From Vigna angularis (taxonomy: Eukaryota > Streptophyta > Magnoliopsida > Fabales > Fabaceae): DNA of 64,000 nt. The position numbers and the translations under genes were made by a program. Where the stretch lies: positions 3,182,001 through 3,246,000 of the forward strand of contig NC_068976.1 of NCBI RefSeq assembly GCF_016808095.1, read 5' to 3'. Positions 11,490 through 21,434 of this stretch are shown piece after piece (position 1 is the first letter of the stretch; the number at the start of each line of letters is the position of its first letter). Below the pieces are notes generated by a model. It did not search any database, was not told the DNA's origin, and saw nothing but the letters and a program-made list of their open reading frames with translations.

Positions 11490-12360
11490 AAGTTACTATG
11501 GTAAAACCTTCCTTTAATTTTTTTTACCGTTGGATTTAGCTAAAATTTTAATATATGAATTGTAAGATCTATTTCTTCACTTTTCCCATTCGGATCATTA
11601 ATTAGAAGTTTGTACTTGGAGAAATAAATTCTGCATGTTTGAGTAAATTAATTACCCTGTAATTCTGTTATTGAGTCCTCTCGGTAAAATATAGATTCTG
11701 ATCTTTTTAACCGTTAGATCAACCTGAAAATTTGATATATAATTCTTAGAATATATTACTACACTTTTCCCGTTCGGATTTGTAATTAAAAGTCTATGTT
11801 TTGACAAATTAATTTTGAAAGTTTACAAAAATCTGATGAACACTGTATTTCTGTTCTTAAGTTATCATGGTAAAAGCTTTAAATCTATTTCATTTACCGT
11901 TAGATTGAGCCCAAACACTAGTATATAGTTTATAAGACATATTAAGTCAGCTTGACCGTTCAGATTTCTAACTAGATGTCTGTACTTAGAGGAATTCATT
12001 CCGCATTTTGAGTATAATCGAAAACCACTTAAATTCCTGTCCTTATGTTACCTTGGTAAACCCACAATATCTACCTAGTTAACCGTTAGATTAACCTGAA
12101 ATTTTAATATGTAGTTCCTAACACATAGTGAATTACTTTGACCGTTCCGATTTTAAATCAAGGCTACAGATGTAGAGATATTAGTTTCGTATCTTCTCAG
12201 GAATCTCAATATTGCTTAATTTCTGTTTTTGGGTTATTTATACAAAAATTATGATTTACTCCTTATTAACTGTTGGATTGGACTGAAATTTTACCATATG
12301 ATCTAAACATGTTGTTAATTAGTTTGATTGGTTCAGATCTTTAATTAATGATATGTGTAA
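11490..12360 (+). repeat. 185-bp tandem repeat in the LTR, about 4.7 diverged copies, with MSA-like sites
   Basis: Units start near 11490, 11672, 11855, 12040 and 12226 with GTTA(C/T)(C/T)ATGGTAAAA-like sequence. Each has an ACCGTT site (11523, 11708, 11894, 12080, 12268) and, about 70 bp later, TTTGACCGTTCGGATT-like sequence. Two sites (11708-11718 and 12080-12090) are TAACCGTTAGA, the exact reverse complement of the MSA consensus YCYAACGGYYA bound by three-repeat MYB proteins; the other three differ by one or two bases. The same array is in the 3' LTR (about 24590-25450). A single copy lies in the related solo LTR near 15710. Confidence 0.85.
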
Positions 12361-12639
12361 AAAGTACTATGTCCATGAAATAATAAAATTTATTTGTATT
12401 AGGTAAAATCTTTAGTAATTATATTCTTAAATTGTATGTGTAGTTGTATTTTGAGAATTGGAAGATGAGTAATATAATATATTCTATATTAGAAATTAAA
12501 TTATATTGAACATTACTGAGTTTATAATCATTATTTGAGATAAATAATGCACTGTAAATTAGTTAATGGTAAATTTGGATGGGAAGTATATACATTCTTG
12601 CCATAATTGTAAATCCGAACTTTATTTATTTATTTTCCT

Positions 12640-13005
12640 ACGACTTTGGTAAGTTGGGAGGGGAGAGGTTCGAAGCCGGACACTACTTTGGTAAGTAGGT
12701 GGGAGGATGAGAGTTTAGTGTGACATAAACCGTACTGCTTTGGTAAGTAGGCGGAATGTCCCATGCTATGCTACTTTGGTAAGTAGATAATATCAGTTTG
12801 CTGTGCTATTTTGGTAAGTAGACAATATTACCTTGTTGTCCTACTTTGCAAAGTAGACAATATCACTTTGTTGTACTACTTTGGTAAGTAGATAAAAATC
12901 ACATGGTTAGATTACTTTGGTAAGTAATCAGTATCATATGGTTATGCTACTTTGGTAAGTAGACAAAAGGATTGTTGACTGCTTTGCTTTGGTAAGTAGG
13001 CAGCT
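12640..13005 (+). repeat. 35-bp tandem array of CTACTTTGGTAAGTAG hairpins (10 copies)
   Basis: CTACTT-TGGT-AAGTAG recurs about ten times at roughly 35-45-bp spacing. Each copy can fold as a 6-bp stem with a TGGT loop and contains GGTAAGT, which pairs with the 5' end of U1 snRNA. One copy (about 12905-12925) has both arms changed so pairing is kept (GATTACTT...AAGTAATC). The paired array in the 3' LTR is at 25740-26105. Confidence 0.85.
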
Positions 13006-13225
13006 TAATAATATGTTATATTGACTCTAGTAAATGGACTAATGATTTTGACTTGAGAAATATTATATAGTTTCAATGTAATAGTCTGTTCTTGAGTATG
13101 TTGGAGATGCATGAATTGGACTGATTGCCACACTTATGATATTAGTAAGATTGTGGATGATGTATATTTCTTGATTTGGTTAGCTCACCCTATTGTTTGT
13201 GTTTCTGTATGTGAATGCAATGATC

Positions 13226-13254
13226 GTATAATGTGTGATATTATACGGGAGCAG
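13226..13254 (+). promoter_or_regulatory. Conserved LTR hairpin plus GAGCAGA block
   Basis: GTATAAT (13226-13232) pairs with ATTATAC (13240-13246), followed by GGGAGCAGA. About 40 bp upstream lies AGCTCACCC (13182-13190). The same arrangement occurs in other LTR types in this window with different but self-complementary stems (16506, 21764 reverse, 26322, 28263, 55581 reverse, 55921). It sits about 400 bp from the LTR end, a plausible R-region or 3'-processing element; the function is inference. Confidence 0.6.
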
Positions 13255-13484
13255 AAACTATTTCAGATGAATTAACAAATGGTTCTGGGCTTGTTAAGAA
13301 GATGAGAGATCTGTTGGAAAAAAAAAGAGACATGGGGAATTTAAAATTATTATATGTTTGAATTTCCGAAGTATGTGAAATTTTAAATTTCAGAATTTTA
13401 TGAACTGTGTGGAATTTTATTTTCGGAAGACTTGTGTTGCAATAAAGAACTTAATATTTTGTTGGTGTTGAAATTTGTCAAAAA

Positions 13485-13595
<111 letters not shown>

Positions 13596-13650
13596 GTATA
13601 TATATTGTGGAACATAAATCGTAACGCCTAATTCGGGGTGTTGCATTGTT

Positions 13651-13662
13651 TGGTATCAGAGC
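13651..13662 (+). other. Primer-binding site, initiator tRNA-Met, Tekay-type element
   Basis: TGGTATCAGAGC, complementary to the 3' end of initiator tRNA-Met, lies 5 nt after the 5' LTR end (13645). Confidence 0.9.
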
Positions 13663-14644
13663 AATGGTTTTCGAAAATCTTTTGGGGCGTTAGGGAAGTG
13701 AGCTCGTTAACTTCGGTTGTGTGACTCTGTGATTTGTTGTGATGATTTTTGTAGCTCTTTTGGAAAGCACTACTTTGAAAGGTGGATATATGCATTGTTT
13801 TGACTTGCGTTTGAATTGCTTTCTTTTGACATATATGGTAGAACATGGCACGTCGATCTAACAATATTGGTCAAACACCCCTAACTGATGATTTTAATCC
13901 GGCTATTGATCGGATGATCAACGTAATGGACAGGCAGTATACCACTCAGGAGCCGAGGACTCATTCGAGGCTGAATGACTTTCTGAGGCATGACCTGTAA
14001 GACCCTTGAAAATATTTGTAATTCAGATACTATATTATATAAAAAAAATGTCAATAGTAAAATGTGAATAGTAAAAAGTGAATAGTAAAATGTGAATAGT
14101 AAAAAAAAATTAATTTGTGGAAGGGATAAGTATTCCACGTTTTCTTGAGTCATAAGAGATCAGAATTCATCAAATTGTGAATAAAAAATTATTTTTGTAA
14201 TAGTAAAATGAATAGAAAAATGAATAGTCAAAATGAATAGTAAAAATGAATAGTAAATTTTGTTGCTATAAATAGCCAAGGGGAGAAGGCTGAAAATTTA
14301 CACCAAAAGCTTAGAAAATTTTTGAGAGAAGAGAGTTGGAAGAATTTCTAGTTGCAAAGGGGACATTCTGGAAGTTTTCGGGGAACGAGGAGATTAAGTC
14401 TGTAATAGAGGTAAGGGGAGCTAACCTTGAGTATTTCGTTTTGTATTATCTTGAGTCTTGAATATGCAATATTTTGCTCTTGTCTGATCTTAAATCTTGA
14501 ATATGAAGTATCTTGTTTCTGTATGATCTTGAATTTTGAATGAGAACATGCTTCTGTGTTTAGATCCAAGTGTGATAGTTGTAAAATGCGATGTTGATTA
14601 TGTTATGTCATTTGTATGTTATTAGTTGTTTATTTTTGTATTTT

Positions 14645-15078
14645 TGGATGGATTAGAAGTTGTCTAACCGGCTCTGCCAGATTCAACTTCTTGTTTCCCC
14701 ATACTTTTTATTATTTTCCTTATTCGTTTTATTTTTGGAAGGATTAGAAGTTGTCTAACCGGCTCTGCCAGATTCAACTTCTTATTTCCCCAGACCTATT
14801 ATTGTTCTTATTATTTAATTACATTGTATTTTTGGAAGGATTAGAAGTTGTCTAACCGGCTCTGCCAGATTCAACTTCTTGTTTCCCCATACCTTTTATT
14901 TCTTATTTATATTGTATTTTTGGAAGGATGAGAAGTTGTCTAACCGGCTCTGCCAGATTCAACTTCTTGTTTCCCCAGAAATTTTATTGTTTTATCTATT
15001 TTTTTATTGCTTCTTTCTGGAAGGATGAGAAGTTGTCTAACCGGCTCTGCCAGATTCAACTTCTTGTTTCCCCTGAAT
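14645..15078 (+). repeat. Five tandem units of 88-99 bp in the solo LTR
   Basis: The phrase GGAAGGATTAGAAGTTGTCT then AACCGGCTCTGCCAGATTCAACTTCTTGTTTCCCC occurs five times (starting near 14645, 14733, 14832, 14921 and 15016), separated by AT-rich spacers that vary more than the core. AGAAGTTG and CAACTTCT form an inverted repeat within each core, so each unit can fold. Confidence 0.9.
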
Positions 15079-16084
15079 TTTATATTAAGATTATTTTGAT
15101 GGTAAGGGGGAGCTAATTATTTTTGTATGAATTTATTTTATAAAAATATATGCATATGAATGTTGAACTGGTGTGCTCTTATGAAATTGTTTTATGACTT
15201 TTATTATATTGAGTGTTATAACTGAAACTGTAAAATTGTACATGTTGTGATGTGATGAATTTAATCTGTTTTGAATGAGTTTGTTGGCTGAAATTGATCT
15301 TGTTGGAAGGTCTGGAGTAAGGGTTCTGTAATAGCTTGTGTATGGGTATTAAATAGATGTACAGGTATTGTTTGAGGTTGTTGTGAGAGGAAGTGAAAAT
15401 ATTAAAATTAGGCATTTCAGATTTAGAGCATAAGAGAACAGGGTAGATAATTTAAATAAATTAATTGTTAATTATGGAGGGCCTTTCCTTGTTGGTAGGA
15501 TAGAGGAATCTTAAAAACCTGAGTTGGCACATCCCTGATCATAGAGCAGCCCTGGCCTGGTCCAGTCAGTTGTGACTAGTCATATGTGCTGGCGTCGAAG
15601 GTGAGTTTGATGCGTTCAGACATCTGGGTCCTCTCCGGTGACCAATTGGGGTAAAGAAAGATCTCTACTAGGATGAAAATAAAATAAAACAAGTTGATTG
15701 AAGATGCATAAAGTTATCATGGTAAAAACTTCATATATATTTCATTTACCGCTACATTGAGCCCAAACTTTAATATGTAGTTCCTAAGACATGTTGATGT
15801 ATTTTGGCTGATCTATGACCTTTGATTGGTGAAAATATGTTGAGTTATACTCGTTTTAAAAAAATGAGTTTATAATATGAAGTATGATATCTGGTAATAT
15901 GTTTACTTTATTTTGGGTATTGACATCAAAACGGGTTATTGTCAATTTATAATTAAAGAATGAACATGATTGAGTTAGGTGGATAAGAGGGTATGAATTG
16001 TTGATTTTATGAAATGTTGGATTGGATATGAGAAATCATTACTTATGAAATGATGTTTACTACTGGGAGTAGTATGTTCGGTTT

Positions 16085-16335
16085 ATACCATGAGAGCTTG
16101 ATATGAACAAAGTAACACCCGAGGTTTATGAAAGCAGGCAGAATGTGGTCTGACCATAAGGCTTTGACATAAACATATGATTCGTAAGTTTTATAGAAGC
16201 AGGCAGAGAGAGGTCTGACCATAAGGCTTCAGAAAGTAAGACATAGTATACAGGTAAGGCTTAAGGAAGCAAGCAGAGAGCGGTCTGACCATAAGGCTTC
16301 GTGAGTAAGCATGGTATACTTGTAAGGTTTATGAA
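16085..16335 (+). repeat. Three 66-bp tandem units in the solo LTR
   Basis: AAGCAGGCAGAGAGAGGTCT followed by GACCATAAGGCTTC recurs three times at about 66-bp spacing (near 16132, 16198 and 16265), with AGGTTTATG-like joints. Confidence 0.85.
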
Positions 16336-16505
16336 AATGGGAAAGATGATTTTAAAGAAGTTAAGAAAAAAAAATGATGAATTAATGACATTGGGATAAT
16401 GGTATTTATAAATTGCATAAATACATGATTGAAACATTTATATTGTAAGTAAGTTTAATGATTGTATGATATGGTTGGCTTACCCTTATTTATTTGTGCT
16501 ATGAT

Positions 16506-16533
16506 CATATAACTCATGTTATATGTGAGCAGA
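16506..16533 (+). promoter_or_regulatory. Conserved LTR hairpin plus TGAGCAGA (solo LTR copy)
   Basis: CATATAAC-TCAT-GTTATATG is an 8-bp perfect stem directly followed by TGAGCAGA, with GGCTTACCC about 30 bp upstream (16477). The stem sequence differs from the host LTR copy at 13226, yet pairing is kept. Confidence 0.6.
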
Positions 16534-16780
16534 TAATGGTGCAGATGCGGTTGAAAAAGCTTAGAGATGATGAGAGAGATGCGGGAAAAACTTTCAGGGA
16601 TTTTTTGTAAATAGAATAAATTTGCATTGAAAAAAAAAATGTTGTGTAAGACTTATAAGTTTAATTTCGAATTTATGTTAAGTGGTAAAGACTATATTAT
16701 TTAAAGTTTGTAAGTTTGGAAATTGTACTTTGGAAGGATTGAAATAAAGTTTGATTGTTTAAATCAGATATTAAATTAAT

Positions 16781-17148
16781 GGTTTAATAGCCAATTTAGT
16801 CCTCACTTTGGTTGAAAAATCTCAATTTAGTCCCTCGTTATAAAAGTGTTTTGAATTAGTCCTAACTTTTAAAATAGTGGGTCAGATTGGTCCTTTCTGT
16901 TAAATATAAGTTAACAAAATTAATGGATGATGATGTGACACAACTTAAAGCTAACGAGGGACCAATCTAACACATCAGCTTTAAGCTATGTCACATCATC
17001 ATCCATTAATTTCGTTAACTTATATTTAACGAAAGGGACCAATCTGACCCACTATTTTAAAAGTTAGGACTAATGCAAAACACTTTTATAACGAGGGACT
17101 AAATTGAGATTTTTTAACCAAAGTGGGGACTAAATTGGCTATTAAACC
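16781..17148. mobile_element. Foldback MITE (Mutator-like), 368 bp
   Basis: It starts GGTTTAATAGCCAATTTAGT and ends with the near-perfect reverse complement. Each arm is about 170 bp, so almost the whole element folds on itself. The perfect 9-bp duplication TAAATTAAT flanks it (16772-16780 and 17149-17157), the size made by Mutator-like transposases. It has no coding capacity and is the youngest layer of this nest after the solo LTR. Confidence 0.92.
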
Positions 17149-17863
17149 TAAATTAATTTAGTCTTTACTACCAGTAATACCCTTTAAATTATTTGGGTGT
17201 TACATGACCCGACAAGGTTCAATGGAAGGGCTACGCTAGAAAAAGAGGATGCTTGGATCAAGGACATTGAGAAGATCTTTCATGTGATCAAGTGCATAGA
17301 GGAGGAAAAACTAGATTACACAACCTTCATACTGAAAGAGGAAGCAAAGTACTGGTGGGATGGTATGAAGCGACTAATGGAATCTGATGAAGAGGCTATT
17401 ACTTGGAATAGTTTCAAGGACAAGTTTTTGGAAAACTACTTCCCGACTAGCACCAAGATCAAAAGGGAGCAAGAGTTCTTGGCCTTGCGTTAAAGTGGGA
17501 TGTCGGTGCAAGAGTACATCGACAATTTTGAGTACCTTATCCGTTTTTATAGTCAACACATGACGGAAGGGTGGAAGTGTCAAAGATTTGAGCAAGGTCT
17601 CAGGTATGACCTGAGGAGGATGATTGTACCTCTTGAAATCAAGAAGTTTCCAGCCTTAGTCGAGAAGACGAAAAAGGTGGAGTTACTGGAAATGAATCAG
17701 AATCGAGTTGAGAGGACTCAGAAGAACAAGTTTAATGGAGCGAAGCCAGGGAAGAAGCCCTATCAGCGACCTCAACCGCTTATGCCCGCAATCGTGAAAT
17801 GTTTTGAATGCGGTGGTGCGCACTACAAGAGGGATTTCCCTAAGCTCTCTTGAGTGAAGGCTG

Positions 17864-20800
17864 AAAAGAAGAGGTGCTTTGGGTGTAATAAGCAAGGAAT
17901 TTTGCTCATGTTTGTTCTGAGAAGAAGATAGCACATGCACAACAACAACCAAGTTCTTCAGGTGCAAAGCCCAAGAGAGTTGGAAGGGTTTTGGCTTTGA
18001 CCGGTGAAGAGGCTGCAAAGCCAGCTAATCTCCTTCTTTAACACATGTCTTTTTTTTGGTAGATGTGTGCATGTATTGTTTGATTCCGGAGCTAAGCACT
18101 CCTTTGTTTCTTCTACTTTTAATCTCAGGTATGAATTGGTGGTTTCTACACCAACATCGGGTCAGATCTCAACCAGTTCAGTCTGTGTTGTATGCTCGAT
18201 TGTAGTCGTCGAACGCAAGTTCAAAGTGAACTTGATCTCTTTACGTCTCCAAGGCTTAGATGTCATTCTAGGAATGGATTGGTTGACCGTCAATCACATT
18301 CTTCTTGACTGTGGACAACAACAGTTGGTTTTTCCAGACTCAGATGGTTTAGAGTTGATCTCAACCAAAGAAGTTCTAAAGGATGTTAGTGATGGGGCCA
18401 TGTGTTTTGTGTTGGTGGCTCAAGAGAAGAAGAAGAGTTTTGAGGTTCAAACGACGGGTATCCTAGTAGTGGGAGAGTTTTTGGATGTCTTTCCAGATGA
18501 AATACCAGGGTTGCCACCAAGCAGAGAAGTGAAGTTCTCTATAGACTTGGTACCAGGAGTTGGACCAGTATCTATGGCTCCGTATAGGATGGCTCCAACA
18601 GAGCTAGCCGAGCTGAAGAGACAAATTGAGGAACTACTGGAGAAGAAGTTTATCAGGTCGAGTGTGTCACCATGGGGAGCTCCAGTCTTGTTAGCAAAGA
18701 AGAAATATGGTAGTTCAAGGTTGTGCATCGACTATCGATAGTTGAACAAGTTGACGATTAAGAACAAGTACCCACTACCAAGAATTGATGACTTGTTAGA
18801 TCAATTGTGAGGAGCTAATGTGTTTTCAAAGATTGACCTAAGGTCTGGTTACCATCAGATCTTGGTCAAGCCAGAGGATAGTCAGAAGACGGCTTTCAGG
18901 TCACGTTATGGTCACTATAAGTATGTGGTGATTTTGTTCGGGGTGACCAATGCTCCTGCTACATTCATGGATTACATGAATAGAATATTTCGACCGTGGC
19001 TAGATAAATTTGTTGTTGTGTTCATAGACGACATTCTTATATATTCAAGGGATCATGAAGAGCATGTTGAGCATTTGAGGATTGTGTTGGAGACGCTTAG
19101 GAAGCCTCAATTGTTTGGAAAGTTATCTAAATGTGAATTTTGGTTAGAGGAAATATAGTTTCTTGGTCATGTGATTTCTGCTAAAGGAATTTTTGTAGAT
19201 CCAACGAAGGTGGAGGTAGTGCTGAAGTGGGAACGTCCAAAGACGGTGTCAGAAATAAGAATTTTTATGGGCCTAGCTGGGTACTACAGGAGGTTCGTCG
19301 AAGGTTTCTCCAAGATAGTGGGTCCTTTGACACAGTTGCCTCGTAAGGAACAACCTTTTATATGGACCGACAAGTGTGAAACAAGTTTTGAGGAGATGAA
19401 GAAAAGGTTGACAAGTGCTCCAGTATTGGAAATTCCAGATATTTCCAAAGCTTTTGAAGTGTTTTGTGATGCTTCATACCATGGGCTCGGTTGTGTATTG
19501 ATGCAGGAGAAGCGACCAATAGCTTATGCATCGAGATAGTTGAAGGTGCATGAAAGGAATTATCCATCACACGACATCAAGTTAGCGGCTGTGGTTTTCG
19601 CTTTGAAGACTTCGAGGCACTATCTATACAGATCACGTTTTCAAATCTTTAGTGATCACAAGAGTTTGAAGTATCTCTTCGATCAGAAGGAGCTGAACAT
19701 GAGGTAGAGAAGGTGGATGAAGTACTTGAAGGACTTTGATTTTGAGTTGCAGTACCATCCAGGGAAGGCGAATGTTGTAGCCGATGCTTTGAGTAGGAAG
19801 CAAATGCTTATGTTAGCTTTGATGGTGAAGGAGTTTGAGTTAATAGAGAAGTTTAGAGATATGAACTTGGGTTTCCAGCTGAGCCAAGATCACCTTTGGT
19901 GTAATAATTTAAAGATCACAAATGACTTTTTGGGAAAGATCAAAGCGAGACAGAATGAAGACAAAAGTCTACAACATACAGTAAAGTTGTTGGGAACGGA
20001 TCAAGCTAAGGACTTCAGTTTGGGAATAGATGGTATTCTTCATTTTCGAAATAGAGTTTGCATTTCAGTAAAGGATGAGTTGAAGAAAATGATTCTAGAA
20101 GAAGGACACAAGAGTCATCTTAGCATACATCCTGGTATTAAGATGTACAAGGACTTGAAAGAATCTTTATGATGGAGTGAGATGAAAAAGGATGTGGCAA
20201 AGTTTGTATCTTCTTGTTTGGTATGTCAAAAGGCTAAGATAGAACATCATAGGCCGGGTGGAATGTTACAACAGTTGGATATTCCCCAATGGAAATGGGA
20301 CAACATCTTGATGGACTTTGTAACTCACTTATCGAGATCATCGAAGGGTCATAATTCCATTTGGGTGATAGTTGATCGTTTGACGAAAAGTGCTCACTTC
20401 TTGCCAATCAACCTGAGGATGTCAATGGAGAAGTTGGCAGAGTTGTACATTCAGGAAATAGTGAGATTGCATGGTGTACCAAATAACATTGTCTCAAATC
20501 AGGATCCAAGGTTTACCTCAAGGTTCTGGCAGAAATTGTAGGAGGCTTTGGGTTCGAGGTTGAGGAAGAGTTTAGCATATCATCCTCAAACGAATGGACA
20601 GACTGAAAGGACTATTCAGTCATCGGAAGATCTGTTGAGAACGTGTGTGTTGGATCACTTGGGAGGCTGGAGTGAAGTGTTGCCTTTAGTGGAGTTCACA
20701 TACAACAATAGCTTTCATGCGAGCATTATAATGACACCGTATGAAGCATTGTATGGGAGAAGGTGCTGGACGGCTTTGTGCTGGTTTCAGGATGGAGAAA

Positions 20801-21348
20801 CAGTTTTAGTGGGTCCCGAGTTGTTGCAGCAAACAACAGAAAAAGTCAAGTTGATACAAGAAAGGATTCGTGCAACACAAAGTAGGAAAAAATATTATGC
20901 AGACAAGAGGAGGAGACCTCTTGAGTTCAGCGAAGGAGATTGTGTGTTTCTACGTGTGACACCGGTTACCGACATAGGTAGGGCTATTAAATCAAGAAAG
21001 TTGTCACCAAAGTTTCTCGGTCCTTACAATATTCTTAGGAGGATTGGACCAGTAGCATATGAGGTAGCGTTACCACCACAGTTGGCGAACTTGCATGATG
21101 TGTTCCACGTGTCGCAGTTGAGGAAGTATGTCTCTAATCCGACTCATGTTTTGGAAACAGATGACATTCAAGTGTGTGAAGATCTTATTATCGAAGCGAG
21201 GCCAGTAAGGGTGTTAGAAGTTCAAACAAATAAGTTACGGGGAAAGGAAATTCGTACAGTGAAGGATCTTTGGAACGAGGAAACCCAAGAGACAACGTGG
21301 GAGCTAGAGGATTATATGATAAAAGAATACCCTTATTTGTTTGAGTAA
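17864..21348 (+). pseudogene. Tekay-type pol: protease, RT, RNase H, integrase, chromodomain
   Basis: One reading frame holds from about 18004 to the TAA at 21346. Protease has VLFDSGAKHSF (about 18070-18102). RT has the primer-grip/palm block ending FIDDILIYS (19021-19047), the FIDD version of the YxDD active site. RNase H has [13 protein letters not shown] (about 19456). Integrase has an HHCC finger (HLSIHPG...CLVCQ), then DFVTHL, SNQDPRF and HPQTNGQTER. The second catalytic Asp of the D,D,E set (usually SD.DPRF) is Asn (20497-20499). The C-terminus (RVLEVQ...WELEDYMIKEYPYLF) is a chromodomain. Seven nonsense codons interrupt it: TAG 18739, TGA 18808, TAG 19156, TAG 19537, TAG 19705, TGA 20170 and TAG 20539. 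Confidence 0.95.
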
Positions 21349-21380
21349 CAACTTAATTTTCAAGGACGAAATGTTTTGAA

Positions 21381-21391
21381 GTTGGGGTGAA
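21381..21391 (+). other. Polypurine tract region before the 3' LTR
   Basis: GTTGGGGTGAA directly precedes the 3' LTR start TGTAAGACCC (21392). It is rather G/T-interrupted for a PPT, but the position is right. Confidence 0.55.
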
Positions 21392-21434
21392 TGTAAGACC
21401 CATAAAAAAAATAAAAGTAATTTATATATGTTGT

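Larger units (their letters stand above)
13996..17204 (+). mobile_element. Solo LTR of a related Ty3/gypsy family inserted in gag
   Basis: TGTAAGACCC...TTTGGGTGTTACA, flanked by the perfect duplication TGACC (13991-13995 and 17205-17209). There is no PBS, coding domain or second LTR, so it is a solo LTR of about 2.8 kb plus a 368-bp MITE. It shares ends, one 185-bp-type module (near 15710) and the conserved hairpin (16506-16533) with the host element. Its tandem arrays differ: five 88-99-bp units and three 66-bp units. Confidence 0.95.
13845..17880 (+). pseudogene. gag of the Tekay-type element, split by a solo LTR and broken
   Basis: The start ATG is at 13845 (MARRSNNIGQ...), 183 bp after the PBS. 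The frame runs to the TGACC duplication at 13991-13995, where a solo LTR interrupts, and resumes at 17210 (FNGRATLEKEDAWIKDIEKI). The second part shows the retrotransposon gag domain (AKYWWDGMKRLM; SVQEYIDNFEYL). In-frame stops are at 17491 (TAA) and 17851 (TGA). The first zinc knuckle (CFECGGAHYKRDF) has lost its last Cys to Phe. The second (RCFGCNKQG...) is destroyed by a one-base loss after 17899, which shifts the frame into protease. Gag would form the capsid-like particle and bind RNA. Confidence 0.9.

Noticed and set aside
12640..13005. CRISPR-like short repeats with spacers
   Set aside because: Spacers are themselves related (ACAATATCAC...GTTGT) and the array lies inside both LTRs of a retrotransposon.
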